Source: Brugia malayi (lineage: Eukaryota > Nematoda > Chromadorea > Rhabditida > Onchocercidae). Taken from it: 64,000 bases of DNA. The DNA lies in the NCBI RefSeq assembly GCF_000002995.4, contig NW_025062478.1:4316001-4380000 (forward strand). Direction: 5' to 3'. Each line of letters begins with the position of its first letter. Position 1 is the stretch's first letter. The notes under the pieces were generated by a model. It was not told the origin of the DNA, did no database searches, and worked only from the letters and a program-made list of their open reading frames with translations. The translations under genes and the position numbers were made by a program. Shown piece after piece: positions 36,596 through 49,425 of this stretch.

Positions 36596-37605
36596 CATTT
36601 GATCGTTGAATTATGGAATCTAAAGCTCGCAGAATTCCAAAATTGTGGATCGAGTACAGTTTGTGTCGTAATTTTGATATTCAAAATGTAAGTTCGAGGC
36701 TGCAACCCTTAATAGTAAAATGAGTCCTCCTAAGGAGAAACTGGTTGCTTCTTTTACACTGTAAAAAATTCTCATCTGAATGGAAGGAGACATCCGATAG
36801 GTTTGTAGGCGCTCGAAATTATTAGTGTTCTGTTATAGCATTTGGATGGACAATAGCGATGGCATAATCTGCTCAAATACTTTTTTATGTGGGATTTGGG
36901 AAGAAATCATTCTGGAAAAGATGACAAAATAAATATCCAAAGAAATTTTAGAATAATATATTGTAAGTTCATGGAAATTGCTCTGGTGATCCTCTGAAAA
37001 GCTGCCTATTGTATATAAATTGTATTATCTGTGTTAAATGTTTGATTTCGTTCTTAGGACTAATCGGCTTGGAAAAAAATAAAGAAGTCAACAGTTATGA
37101 AATAACTTTATTGACCGCAAACACTTTAATGTGATTGGTATAGCAACATTTATTAGAGCAGTTAGCTTAAGTCAATTTCCTAGTTATAGTATAATATCTA
37201 GCCATTTCTATTCTAATTTGATCTACATTTGCTGATCCATAAAGTGCAGCTGAACAATTAAGAATCTGAGGGTCATATGTGCACAATTGACATCGCTAAT
37301 GATAAATATTCATCCGTAAGCGTAAACCGTTCTCTTAGCTCTATACCAAAAGTCTTATTTATGAAATACATATATGCTAACAGCTTAATATAGTAACATC
37401 AATATGTCTGTAATCGTCTTTGATCTCTAAATGAAGAAATCAAAAAATGTTATTTGTTAAAATCAAAAAATGTTATTTGGAAATATGCATTACTAGTCTT
37501 AACTTATACTTCCAAATATACTGGTATAGCAACTTCTCTTCAGAGGTAACGATAACAAAATTCACCTGTCTACAGGACGTAACATATAATAGTAATTCTG
37601 TAATA
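36596..37605. other. intergenic between convergent genes
   Basis: 3' flanks of the Q-rich pseudogene (+) and NELF-C/D (-). A short direct repeat of CAAAAAATGTTATTTG occurs near 37440-37480. No coding frame supported. Confidence 0.5.
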
Positions 37606-40600
37606 TCATTCAGTAGTTGTGTTACACGTATCCAATATATTCAATTCAGACAAAACTTCATTTGTGTTGAATTCAACTTCATCATTACTTCCCACAGTTT
37701 CAGTTGTGATATCTTGAATGAATTGCGTTGCTGCTGGTACCTTAATCATTGTTAACTTATCAAAGATTTCTCGGTTTAGCACCATTGGTAGAAATGTTTC
37801 GATGAACTCTTCCGAATATGGTGGTTCAATGATATCCAGAACATCTATGGCAAAATACCTGTAAAACATGGAACACTTTATATTTAACGATATTCTAATT
37901 AAACCGATTACAACATGAGCGAAATTATAATTTCATTGGTAGTTAAATATGCTCTTTCAAATCATAATCTCGTCCAATTAATTTAAATGATATAAACAAA
38001 GACTAGGTCTCTTTTTTCTTCAGGAGATTCATTCTCATTTTTTTTGATGTTTGAAAAGTTTTCATGCTTAAAGTAGTTTGATAAAAACAGTGCTAAGTTG
38101 GTTTCTTTACAAGTATCAAAAATTTGATAATTTACCGTGCAAGAGAAACATCAATTTGTCCTTCCTGAAACATCTTATTGATTTTTTCAACAACTGGTAA
38201 TGCAAATCCAACAGAAAGTAGATGAACAAAACGATCAATAATACTTCGTTGTTTAGCGATAATCATTTCTGCTGGTTGTTGCGACTTTGACTGACGATCA
38301 TACAACTCACAAAGCATTTTGAATAACCTTTAATTAGACTTGAAATAATTCAAATAAATATCAAATCAACCAATAGCTCTCTGATTTATCAATGAATTTA
38401 TTGTAGATACAATCGAAGGGGATGAAATATCATAAATTTTATGATGCTCAAGAACATTTTAGCTTAATAAAATTAAGAGATGTAATAATTATGGATAAAA
38501 CTATATCTGCTTTAATTACAATATGATTCGTGTTAGTAGTAGTCAATATGAACAATTTTGAGTTTTTTCCTTTTTTTTTTTTTTTATTCTGATTGACTAT
38601 TGCTTTTCCTTTACTCTATCATTATCATTGTTAACCAATATAGTTTTTAGAATTTTGTTTAAATTTTTTCCTGTCTCATATTTCTATATAATATATATAT
38701 ATATAGCAAAAATAGAAGAATTAAGGAAATTACTATATTACAAGATTCGTTAACAAACCTGATATGTAAGCCGGAATGTTTGGTAGCAATTTCGTCCAAT
38801 AAAACGAAATGAACCATTTCAAATTCAGTAAGTATTTCATTATTTAACAAAAACCCTTGTAAATAATGCAATAGTCCACCGGCAATTGGTGTAAATTCAA
38901 TACCTGGTAGAAAAAAAAAAAGATAAAACAAGATAACAACGTTGTTTTTAAATTTTTTTCATCTATTGGAACTGAACTTTTATGCTTTTGAATAAATAAT
39001 AAATTTGTGTTTTAAAAATTGCACTTCTGTATTAGAAAGTAGATTTGAATTTATCTACAGTTAATATTAACCAATGGATGATTTTGATCATTATTCATCT
39101 TTAAAAGATCGCACATCATTATTTTTCACAAAATCTCAGTGATTTTATGTTCTAATAAAAAAAAAGAAAAAAACTTTGTAAATTAAAAAAGATGAGGTAA
39201 TTTACAACATATTATTGATTGGAATATTCTAGAGCTCTTAAAGCTTTTTTTTTATTTTTATTAAAAAAATAAATTTTCTGCATTAAAAATTATATACCAC
39301 TGAGTAGCAAACGGATATCTTTTAAAAACTCGCGTTCTGATCTTATACTATCCAAAATCTTTTCCATAATGTACTCTGTTCGCTCCATCTCTTCCTTAAC
39401 TTATTGGAATCATGATTACAATTGTAACATATTCTAATGCTACTTAGAACTAAGACGAAAACAAAAAAAAAAGCGCTTTTTTTTGTTTATGATAAATACT
39501 TTTGCAAAATGAAATAGCAAATTATTTAATTAAAAGTAATTAATGAAATTAGAAGTAGCAGAAATGAATTTATTTATAAAAGAGAGAATCTTACGTCTTC
39601 TTTTTCCATATTCGTATCATTTGAAGTACTACAACAAGAAGCATAAGATAATAAAAAGATGTATTTCGATCGATGACTTAATTGGACCTGAAAAATAATA
39701 TTGAAAAGAATAAAAATTATATTTTCAGATGTTACGAATTAAATAGTAACATATTATGAATTACTCCCATCGAGCCGTAATTTGCTTCGAATCCTGAAAT
39801 ATTCCACTTTCGAATTTCGTTTTATTGATTTCCTGGTTCAAACGTATAATTATAGATACGTCAATTAAGCACTACGGAAAATGAATAATTTTAATCATTT
39901 AACTAAGAGAAGACTTAACTAAGATTAGGCTAAATAAAATAGAATATAGAACATAGCAGTAAAAATTACTTACTTCAAATAATATTTGAGCTTTGCCAAT
40001 AAATAAAAATAGTACTGAAACAGATACAAGTAAAAGCAATTACCTTACATCCTTCATATGCAAATAATGCATCGATAAGCATATCGATAAAAAATGGATC
40101 TTGAATAAATTCAACAACTGGTGGCTCAGATGAATTGTAATGCTGAAAAAGAATAACAGAAAGAAATAAGAGTTTGAAAAAAAATTAAAGATAAATCAAA
40201 GGTATAGCTAGAAATGTATTACTGTTATTAATTCTTCATTTACTGATTATTAAATAAACAATCACAACCATTTATTGATTTCAGATTATCAATACTTACT
40301 TTATGAACAAAAATTAAATAGGGAAATAAATAATGGGAGAAAATAAATAGTCTCAAAAAAGCTAAAAAAAACTAATTGACTTCATAGAGACGAATAATAT
40401 CAGCTTGATTTAGACATTTCTTGCTAAGCATTGCATATATGATTTGCTTCACACTATTACCACAATCATTATATCCTCTATTTAATGCAATATGAATATC
40501 ATATGAATCTTGATAGTTACGTTTATGTGCTTCACGACGTAATATTTGTGACAAATATGTGCAAGCTGCTGCTACTTCATTATTTTCCTAAAAATTTATC

Positions 40601-43091
40601 ACTTAATTGAATAAAAAATGATGAAAAGTTATTTTAGAATGAAATTTTCTTAGAATTAAATTTTAGCAGAATTTTTAGTTTTTCTAATTTTAGAAGAATG
40701 AAAATGAAGCCCTATTTGTGTCACATGAATTTTATGCAATAGTATAATATCACGCAACTACGTCAACATATATAATGCTACACTTTTTATTATAATTCTA
40801 CAAATTAAAGATATATAATCCATAGCTTAATCACTTCACACTTACCTCTTTGATAGTTTCATACAAAAGAACTTGCGTGAGCAAATAAGTATGCTCGCTA
40901 TAACAAACTATCTGAGTTAATTTCGCAAAAGCCTTTTCATAAACATCCGTCATTGGGCCTTTTTTATGCTCCGCAAAAAAGTCATCAATTGCAGTAATAA
41001 CCATACGACAACAAATTTCAAACTATAATGGTTAACTTATCATAATTAATTAAACTGACAAATTAACTATATTATTTGTTAGTTAATTTAAATACCGTCA
41101 AATTTGTTAGTGATCTAATATCATTTAAGATATTGAATGGAACTAAAAATTGAATAGATTTTTTCGAAAATTTTCACAATGCATAGATAAAGACAAAATA
41201 AGAAGCAATAATTGAAATAATTAAATAAAATGAGTAAGCAATAAGTCAATTTAGCAAATAAAAATACGCCTATACCTGTTGCGCAGCTAAATGAACATTT
41301 GTAATTTCATGTTGAAAACCGGCATCTGATATTATTCGAATTGCTTTGGTTAAAAATCTCGATCGAGGATTTTGTTCGATCAGTGTGTAAATTAAATTAC
41401 GCCATTTACTGCAACAAGATTACCTTTTCTCTTTTAAAGTTTAATAATCTATTTAAAATGAATTCGAAATACCTACTTGACCAATTCACATTGAATTCAT
41501 GGTCATCTTCAAGCTAACACATATTTAGAATTTTTGATAAATAGTTCAAATTTGATTTTTGATAGTTCAATTAGTAAACCTATGTTTCAGTAATTCTGGT
41601 AACCATTTATCAACATCGCCTGCTGCATCAAAATTTCTATCGACAACCTCAGCCACGAAACGTTTTTCAAGCAATGAGCTTAAACTTTTTTCGAAACATT
41701 CATGAACAATTCTCCGGTCACCTTCCAAATCAGATAACCAATCACCAAGCAATTCACAGTACTATAACTTATCAGCACGATTAATTAGCTCCATATGATA
41801 AAAAAAAAAAAAATGTTTTTTCTTCTCTAACACATGGAAAGCAGTAGGAAATGAAATTTAGGAAGTTTAACATATCAATTTCATGTATCTGTCAAAGACT
41901 GATAATAATAATTCATGAAGTGATACCGAAGAGAAAGTTATCATTTTAATTATCAGTATTGGAAATTGCAGCTCACGTAATACTGAAGTCTTTTAGTATT
42001 TGCTTTTTGAAGTTTACAATTTTACTAATTAATATTTTTAATACTTAATATAATAAAAAAAATTGAAACAGATACCTGGGCAAGACCACGATAACTATTG
42101 GTGAGAGAAGTGATTACAACTTCTGGATGACCACCATTTCTTAAAAATCCTTTAATTGTTATATCTATATTTGGTTCCATTATCGAATCAGTTGCTAGAA
42201 TTGAAATATGCAATGAAATGGATAAATAAATTTAGTTATTAATCAGAAAAAAAGAGAATTTCTTTATCTCGTATCTGTCAATGTTTTACAATCATTTGTT
42301 ATACATACATAAAGGACAGGTATGTTAATGATATAAAAATAATTAAAATATGAAAATCAAAACAAAAAGAAGTGACCTTGAAGAGTTCTCAGATAATCTT
42401 CAATTAATAATTCTCTCGTCTTCCGCCCTGAATCGAAACTATATGAAGATTTGCCACTATTATTGCTACTATTATCACCAATATTACTGTTACCAGTTTG
42501 ACTTAAATTACAACTTCTACTGCTATCACTACTATTAGGAATAGTTGTAGAAGTAAACGAAGTGATAATATTCGTTGTATTCTTCTTTCCATCTCCTTCT
42601 ATTGCAGTATTTTCTGTAATGAAAAAGAAAGCAAAATAACATTTTAGAAGAATTAATCTAAAATGAACAAAAAAAATTTTTATAAAATTTTTCTATGGTA
42701 AAAATTTTTGATAAGAAAGAAGGCTATAAAAGTCAAAATATCAAATATGAACTACGCATCTTAAAGTAATTTGTAAATTGTCAAAAACAAAACAAAAATT
42801 TGATATATGAAGTTAAGATGAATATTTTGCCTATTTATTTTTGTAAACGAATTATACATAGTTACAGTACTAATGCAATTAGCAAATTAGTTTCTATTTC
42901 AGTAAAAGCTATGACTTACACTGAGAAATAATTTAATAAGATGTTACTAGTGATAGAGAGAATCTAAAATTTCCAATTAATATAAAACCTATAAAATTGC
43001 TTTAAGAGTTACCGCGAATTCCAGAAGCAAATGTTTGATTTTGATTTTTAATCATCGTCATTGAAATCTCCAAATCATCATCCATTCCCAT
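37606..43091 (-). CDS. NELFCD: negative elongation factor subunit C/D (NELF-C/D, TH1), 670 aa
   Basis: Thirteen exons join in phase: 43091-43013, 42613-42377, 42194-42076, 41761-41580, 41408-41276, 41022-40846, 40587-40381, 40142-40044, 39687-39595, 39394-39298, 38903-38759, 38327-38136 and 37858-37606. The order of recognisable segments follows NELF-C/D over its length: DSIMEPNIDITIKGF, LAQYCELLGDWL, KWRNLIYTLIEQ, ISDAGFQHEIT, CYSEHTYLLTQV, AMLSKKCLNQADI, FVLLDEIATKHSG, RFVHLLSVGFALPVVE, ARYFAIDVLDIIEPPYS. The family is about 580-590 aa. The extra length is an Asn/Ser-rich insertion in exon 2 and a longer acidic C-terminus. NELF holds RNA polymerase II in promoter-proximal pause with DSIF; NELF-C/D bridges NELF-A and NELF-B/E. 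The frame is intact, so the gene looks functional. Some acceptors end AAG rather than CAG. It lies inside the inverted-repeat-flanked block. Confidence 0.93.
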
Positions 43092-45278
43092 CGTAAAAAA
43101 CTGGAAATTTTTTTCCAATGAACATTTTGTAAAAATAGACTGATAAATTAATTTGAAATATTTACTTTCTTTTCTTTTGTTCCTGACAGTAATATATCTA
43201 TAATGATAATATTCTGTAATTATTAAGCCAAATATCTGTTTATCCCGTAAGGAATAGATCAAGGATAGATTTTGAACTATTGATTGATTATCACTGTATT
43301 ATAATTCAAGAAAATTATTTCACGATTAACTTACTTTACTCCCTCTATTACTTCAAATTAATCTATAGAATGACAAATAATGCATTTGCACTGGTATCTA
43401 ATTATATTTTCCCCAAGCTTTTGATGTCAATTAAAAAGTTTAAATTATTATAATATTCATTTAAATTTTCAAATATATTTAAATATCATAATTCAAACAT
43501 GCCATACAACTATAATACCATACAATCGAGGAACTTTAAGTCCATTATATCACTATTTCAAAAATTCCAACTGTTTCCAATCTTCCCATTTACCCCTTAT
43601 AGTTTCCTATTTCTTTCTCCATCAATATAATATCATTTGAGAACTGAATACGAAATAAACGAATAACACAAAAGTCTAAATTTCAAATTAGAAACTTACG
43701 TAATTATTAATTATATTTACAAAATTTGCATAATAATAAAATTTCTAAGGAAATAAAAGATAAGCGCAGCGCAAATCTTTCATTTATCCGCCATATATTT
43801 CCTAACCGTTTACGTTTCGAAATAATTACATGCTTAACAAATTGTTATAATAGACTAAGTAAAGAAGTAAGCTAAAAGAAGAAACACATGCAACACATGT
43901 TATATTCCCACGTATTCTACGTGTCCTCTATATATATATATGATTATCTTAAAACTATACGATAAAGACAGAAGCGCAACTATCAAGCAACACTATACCA
44001 TTCCCATGCTTTTAAATAATGCCATTGCTAACAAAGAGTGAACCATTCTGTAAGTAATTTATATGTGTGCAAAAAAAAAGAGAAGAAACAAAAATTTGCA
44101 TAAAATGAGGAGAGAAGAGGTTTGGAATTTTCAGAGATTTCTTCACTGTTACAATTGTAATAATACTAATAGTAATAATAAAATATTTTAACCTAAATCA
44201 TTTGACAATTATTGTTTAAAATGATACTTAATAGTATTAAATTTAGCTTATTACTTATGCTATTTGATAATATTATAAAACATTGAAATAAGCAAAAACT
44301 TTGCAATTATTTATTTAATGTAATCTAACGTGAAAACATCTTTATTATTCACTTATATGTTAGCGTTTTATCAAAAAATAATTTTCTTTTCTGGGCTAAT
44401 TTGTATGGTATACGTGTGCAACGTTAAAACATTGTTTCATCTCTAAGTTAAATTGTATGAAAATAATTGTGGAATTAAAATTCCCTAATTAAAAAACACT
44501 GTTGATTTATACAATTTTAACAATTTAAAACTTTGGCAGTTGGAAAATATGATAATTTGAAGTGCAAACTTTTTTTTTGCCTTATGCAGTGATGCTGTGA
44601 GAAACCAAGTGAGTAAGTTTAGCTAATCTATTAATGATAATAACGTTGATACAATTCTTTGTGTGATTATAAAAATGGTTGAATTTTAGAATTCATTTTA
44701 AACGGTAAAAATTTTTTAATTGAAATTTATTTGTCAGTACTGTTAGAAGCTTAACGGTTTGGTATCCGTTAAGCTCTGGTGATAACACTGGAACAGGAAA
44801 TTGGATGTGAACGTAAGACGGAAAATTTTGACGTACTTTATTTTGATATTATTAGAATAATATTGTTGTTCTGTTTTCATCTTTTTTTCATCATTTTTTC
44901 CAGAAGTATCCTATTTATTTGTTTGTTTCGTTATAATATTGAATTTTTGACTCGATAAAGGCTAAAACACAAAATAGCTCTCTACGAATATGTTATTAAC
45001 ATAGACGTGTAACTTTTCTTTCGAAGTTTCATTACAATTGCGGAAAAAGAACATTGCGTTTTAGCCTTTAGCCTGTTTGACCTGGAATATAAGCGTTTCG
45101 AATAGCGCATAGTGTAACTTTAATAGCGTGATTAAATGATGCAATCAGAGATATTTCTTTCATTTCGTAATTGAGTCCACGTAAGGAATATTTGATGCTA
45201 CGTTACGTATACAATTAAACGGTCGTAAATATCTGACTATCGAAATATTTGAATCATTCAATTTTAGATTCAATAATT
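43092..45278. other. shared 5' region of two divergent genes
   Basis: NELF-C/D reads left and the small basic gene reads right from this 2.2 kb gap. A perfect 10-bp stem hairpin (44748-44757 with 44766-44775, loop TTTGGTAT) is present. A TA run lies at 43930-43942. No coding frame supported. Confidence 0.5.
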
Positions 45279-47143
45279 ATGTCGTCGGATCGTTTTAAAC
45301 GAAAAGAAATTAGAACTTTAAAACAACGATGGATAATGTAAAGTTATAAAATTCTTTTGTTTTTCCTAATTTCTTCACCGTACTTTACGACATAGAATGT
45401 TTTATCAGTCGATCGGGAATGAGATAATCAATATCTCACTTTTCTTCAGGAAGCATAAAGATCGTAGGGATGATATACCAAACTGTCCATCTATCGAGGA
45501 CATTAGTGATATGCCAATACCTAATGAAATTCTGTTCGTTTCATTTGATGCTATCTTCAATTTAATTTAGCATTTTATAATTTTACGTAAAAATTTTACG
45601 GAATACGTAGTATATTATTGAATGAATCAATCACCATTACTTATAAGACATAATTTTATCATATATAGCATCTCATACTTCAGTATCATCAATGTAATTC
45701 ATATTCCATTCGAAAAATTTATCAGGAAAGAAAAAAAAAATTGAAACTAACAAACTCTTGCATAATCAAGTTAGATGAATTACAAAATAAAATAGCTAAT
45801 ATACGTTTTCCAGACCGCCCGAGAAAACGGAAACTAGTAATGTCATAACTGATTCGTCAATCTCGAATGCTAAATTACCGAATGGTACAATACAATCGCA
45901 AACGACAAGCAGTAATTCTTTCCTATTATACTTTAAATAAGCAAATTTATATTATTTGGTGACACAGTATTGTGTGACATTTCTTCCTGAGACATTTAAC
46001 CATTGCTAACAGATCATTCATCCTCATGATTATGTATATCTTATCAGCTTTTACAGGACAAATCCTTCTTTTTCACTGTATAGTTGACCATTTATGCTAA
46101 TAACAAGAAAGGAAAATTATTTATTTATTAAAATTATTGAATTTTATTTCCATTTTTTACTGCGCAATAATTTTAAGTAAAGAAAAGTAACATTTTAAGG
46201 ATAGTTATCGTATATGAAACAGAATATCAAGCATATTGTTGTGATATCCTTAACATTTGACCTTTTGTTTACATTTTGGTATCTATTCTTCTTCAAGTTA
46301 CTCAAATCAGAATGAAATATGAATTATTTAGAGATTGTTATTACAAGCTTAATAATACTCATAGTAATATTAGTATGTTATGTAATGTAATTGGATTTTA
46401 GGTTTCTGTAAATTATTTCAGTTCAATATGATGGAAAAAATTTACTAAGGAACGCTTAATCTTCTTCAAAATCAGTTGAATTATACATTAGCATAGAAAA
46501 ACATAATAATAGAAGTTTTAAATGCATCTTATACTTTTACTTCAAAATTATTTATTAATTAAATGAGTTAACATTGCTTATTGAAGTTTATAACATCTAC
46601 AAAGATGATATATGTATGTATGAGCGATACGATAGATTTCATTCATCCTTGATCGATCCAATTTAAAATTAAGCTATTTGAATTTTGAGCTGCGCAAGAG
46701 AATTCAACAAAATCGACGGGTCATGAAACGTCGATAGTACCAAAACGGTCCCATCGAAATTATCGCAAACGACAACGACATTGGCGGAAAAGCAGCAAGC
46801 GTCATAGTTCATCCATTTCAAAGTTAATTCTTAAAATGTGATAAACGAATCAATAGGAATCATATTGTTTTAAGTAATGAGAATTTTTCAATATTATTAA
46901 TGGTGGAAAAAGTCAATTTATAAGTTAACTCTTATCTTAAAAAATGAAACCAATTTTTAAAAATATTTAGTGAAAAATGGTATCTAATTGATAAAAATTA
47001 CTTCTTATCTGTTGAATTGTGAAAATTGGGTTATAATATTTTCGATTATTAAATAACCCATTCTCATTTACAGTAGTGAATTTGCCATCCAGGGTCCAGC
47101 TTCCGAAAGACGTGATGATATCCCGATGTGCCCAGATATATAA
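45279..47143 (+). CDS. 147-aa basic Ser/Thr-rich protein with two RRDDIPxCPxI motifs, unknown
   Basis: Five exons join with consistent phases: 45279-45337, 45450-45533, 45814-45911, 46690-46822 and 47074-47143. The start reads MSSDRFKRKEIRTLKQRW. Exon 2 contains DRRDDIPNCPSIEDISD. Exons 3-4 are Ser/Thr-rich (many STS/TTS) and then strongly basic (RSHRNYRKRQRHWRKSSKRH). The last exon ends SERRDDIPMCPDI and stop, repeating the exon 2 motif. The motif repeat in separately spliced exons and the four clean junctions are the main evidence for a real gene. No known domain; the basic block suggests nucleic-acid binding or a nuclear localisation signal. It may be alternatively spliced to the exon at 47646. 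Confidence 0.65.
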
Positions 47144-47645
47144 AATATTTGCGAACTTGATCAAAGCGAAATAGAATCCATTTTATACTAATTGATTGTC
47201 AGAAATATTTCTATCAAATCGAAAAATATTTATAGCAAATTTTTAATTTGAAATAGAATATTTTACTGAAAAAAACCCATTATTCATTAAAATTTGGGAG
47301 GATACAAGAGAGTATTTAGAAAAAGGAAATTTAAATAATGAAGGAAGAATAATATGCCATCAATAACAAAAAAACAAATTTGTGATATAAATAATTTATA
47401 TTCAATATTGATATTAATAATAATGAAACGTTTTTTGTTTTGATCGTTTAAATCTTCCCTTTGCTAAGTAATGTTTACCTTTCAAATTATTAGAATTACA
47501 ATTTTTTTTTTTTTTTTTTTTGAAGGAACCAATTAGCGTTTGACCATTTAACTATCTATCACTATCATATATAATTATCATTATTATATGTATATATACT
47601 AAAATTAATTTTATTATACTTCTAACAATTGTTTCTTTTTTATAG
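47144..47645. other. intron or 3' flank
   Basis: AT-rich with a poly-T run at 47501-47520. It is either 3' UTR/flank of the preceding gene or intron before the 47646 exon. Confidence 0.45.
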
Positions 47646-47748
47646 TGATCACATGTCCGTTCATCGATTTTCCCACGCATTTCATCAATTACTTGATGAT
47701 TTTCTGCTTCTTCTAACCAAATTAACACAATTCTTGAAGGGTCATCCA
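47646..47748 (+). CDS. candidate exon, Leu-rich helix, possible alternative 3' exon
   Basis: The exon lies between a TTTATAG acceptor and a CCA|GTAAGT donor. Only one frame is open: DHMSVHRFSHAFHQLLDDFL and further Leu/Thr/Lys, ending KGHP. It needs a phase-2 donor upstream; exon 4 of the preceding gene (ending 46822, phase 2) is compatible, so the exon could replace that gene's last exon. Its phase-0 donor would splice to 48456 inside the right inverted arm, giving VYRKCVNGKGSYHCW and a stop, a frame different from the EDC4-like one. Homology not recognised. Confidence 0.35.
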
Positions 47749-48455
47749 GTAAGTACTGTATAAGTATGAAATAATTTTATGTAACAATAAACGAAAAGCA
47801 TTTTGTACCGTATATATATATATATATATATATCCGAAATAATTACGTCATTTGCATATTTTAAACTGAAACAAAAATGAAATTAGGAAAGACGAAATTT
47901 TTAAAGCAAATAAAAACGACACTCTAAATTCTTAGCTAAATATTTTTCAGTTTTTTCTTCCTCTATTCTATTAATTCATTACAAACATATGTGTATTCAA
48001 ATTTGTGAAGTATTGATTAAAAGAGAAGAAAGGCAATAATGTGACAGTAAATAAAATAATTATGAATTTATAATTTTTTTCTCAATTACTTTTCAATTCT
48101 TTTTTAAACTAAAACAAAATTATAAATTATCTTCAACCAAATTATAAAATGTTTATTCTAACAACGTGACAACAATTTTATATAATAATTTTTGTGAAAA
48201 TTTTCATTGTCCTTTTTTATTTTAGTTTTAAATTCTCAAGAATTCAATTTTCAAAAAATAACTTTTCACTATTTCTGATTTTTTTTTTTTTAAACAAACA
48301 GTGGAAAAGTGTTGTCGTCAACATCAATTTATATTCATTATTTTTTTCAAATTTTTCAGAAACAAAAAAAAAAAAGATTTTGAGCTCGAATGTTTTTCAC
48401 AGTACTGATTTGCCAATTCCATAGTTACTATTTGATTTTTTGCAAACTTTTACAG

Positions 48456-48561
48456 GTATATCGAAAATGTGTTAATGGTAAGGGATCCTACCATTGCTGG
48501 TAGCTACCGCCATGTTTTAAATCGATTACAAACATCTTTAACAGGTAAAGCAGGCGAATAA
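48456..48561 (+). pseudogene. duplicated EDC4-like 3' exon
   Basis: Copy of the exon at 33111-33216 on the opposite strand, with the same acceptor (TTTTACAG) and the same stop. The EDC4-like frame is intact (YIENVLMVRDPTIAG...LTGKAGE), but the exon that precedes the left copy is absent here. The upstream exon at 47646 would read it in another frame. Probably a non-functional copy or a captured terminal exon. Confidence 0.5.
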
Positions 48562-49182
48562 TGCGTTGGTATTATCTGCTAGATATAAAAAGTTAGCAAG
48601 TGGTGAACTAAAATAAATTTTGTACAAATCTTGTCAGGTTTTGCAATTTCTATGTCATATTTTATTTTGTTCTAAAAACAGTAATGATATGTCGAAGATA
48701 TCACTGTAACAAAGCAGTCCTGATCTATTGCTTTCGTTCTGGCTTTCCAGGTTTAAGCGTTGTATTTCCGTAAATAGGATTCTCTCATTCTCCTACATAA
48801 AGTTTATATATTTTTTGGGATAGTATGCGGGTTGAGATCCAGTCGGCCAAAAAATGTGTTAATTAACAATATGCTTGCCGTCTAAGTTTGAAACAATTTT
48901 CGTTATCATCGACAAGAATATTTTGAAAGACATTTTTTAATCGAATGTCTCAAAAAGTATATTTTATGTATGATTTTTTTACAGTCTGTATAAAAGGTAG
49001 GCAAAAATTTATGTGTGATTTCACTTTATTATATACTGAGGAAGTTTGGTGCAGCAGAGAAACCAAATATAGAAGAAAGTCAAGAAAACATCAAGTAGAG
49101 AATACCCTTTCTAAATTATAATCCCATTTCAGTCTTTATGGTCTGTACAAACTAAATTTGATAACCTAACTCTCAGACTCCA

Positions 49183-49220
<38 letters not shown>

Positions 49221-49425
49221 CATGTGTAAACCGACATACTGAAATACTCTGCTGGAGAGATGCGACCAAAGCTCATAAAATTTCGAGTTGAGGTTATGAC
49301 TGTCGCTTTATAGGACCTGTTCGATTATTTATGAGAAATTGTATCTCTTGAGAAATATATCTTGAAATTGCTATAGATAAAGTAAAGAAATTGCTAGGCA
49401 AAGACATATACATTTAGGTACAAAA
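48562..49425. other. noncoding part of the right inverted arm
   Basis: Sequence shared with 32246-33110. The left copy contains an open frame on the minus strand (32518-32727) that is interrupted by a stop in this copy (CAAGTAG near 49096), so it is not conserved as coding sequence. Includes the (TA)n tract. Confidence 0.6.

Noticed and set aside
41480..41516. Possible extra NELF-C/D exon (EDDHEFNVNW)
   Set aside because: It does not fit the phases of the flanking exons, while joining 41580 directly to 41408 gives a clean KHSKWRNL match to the family.
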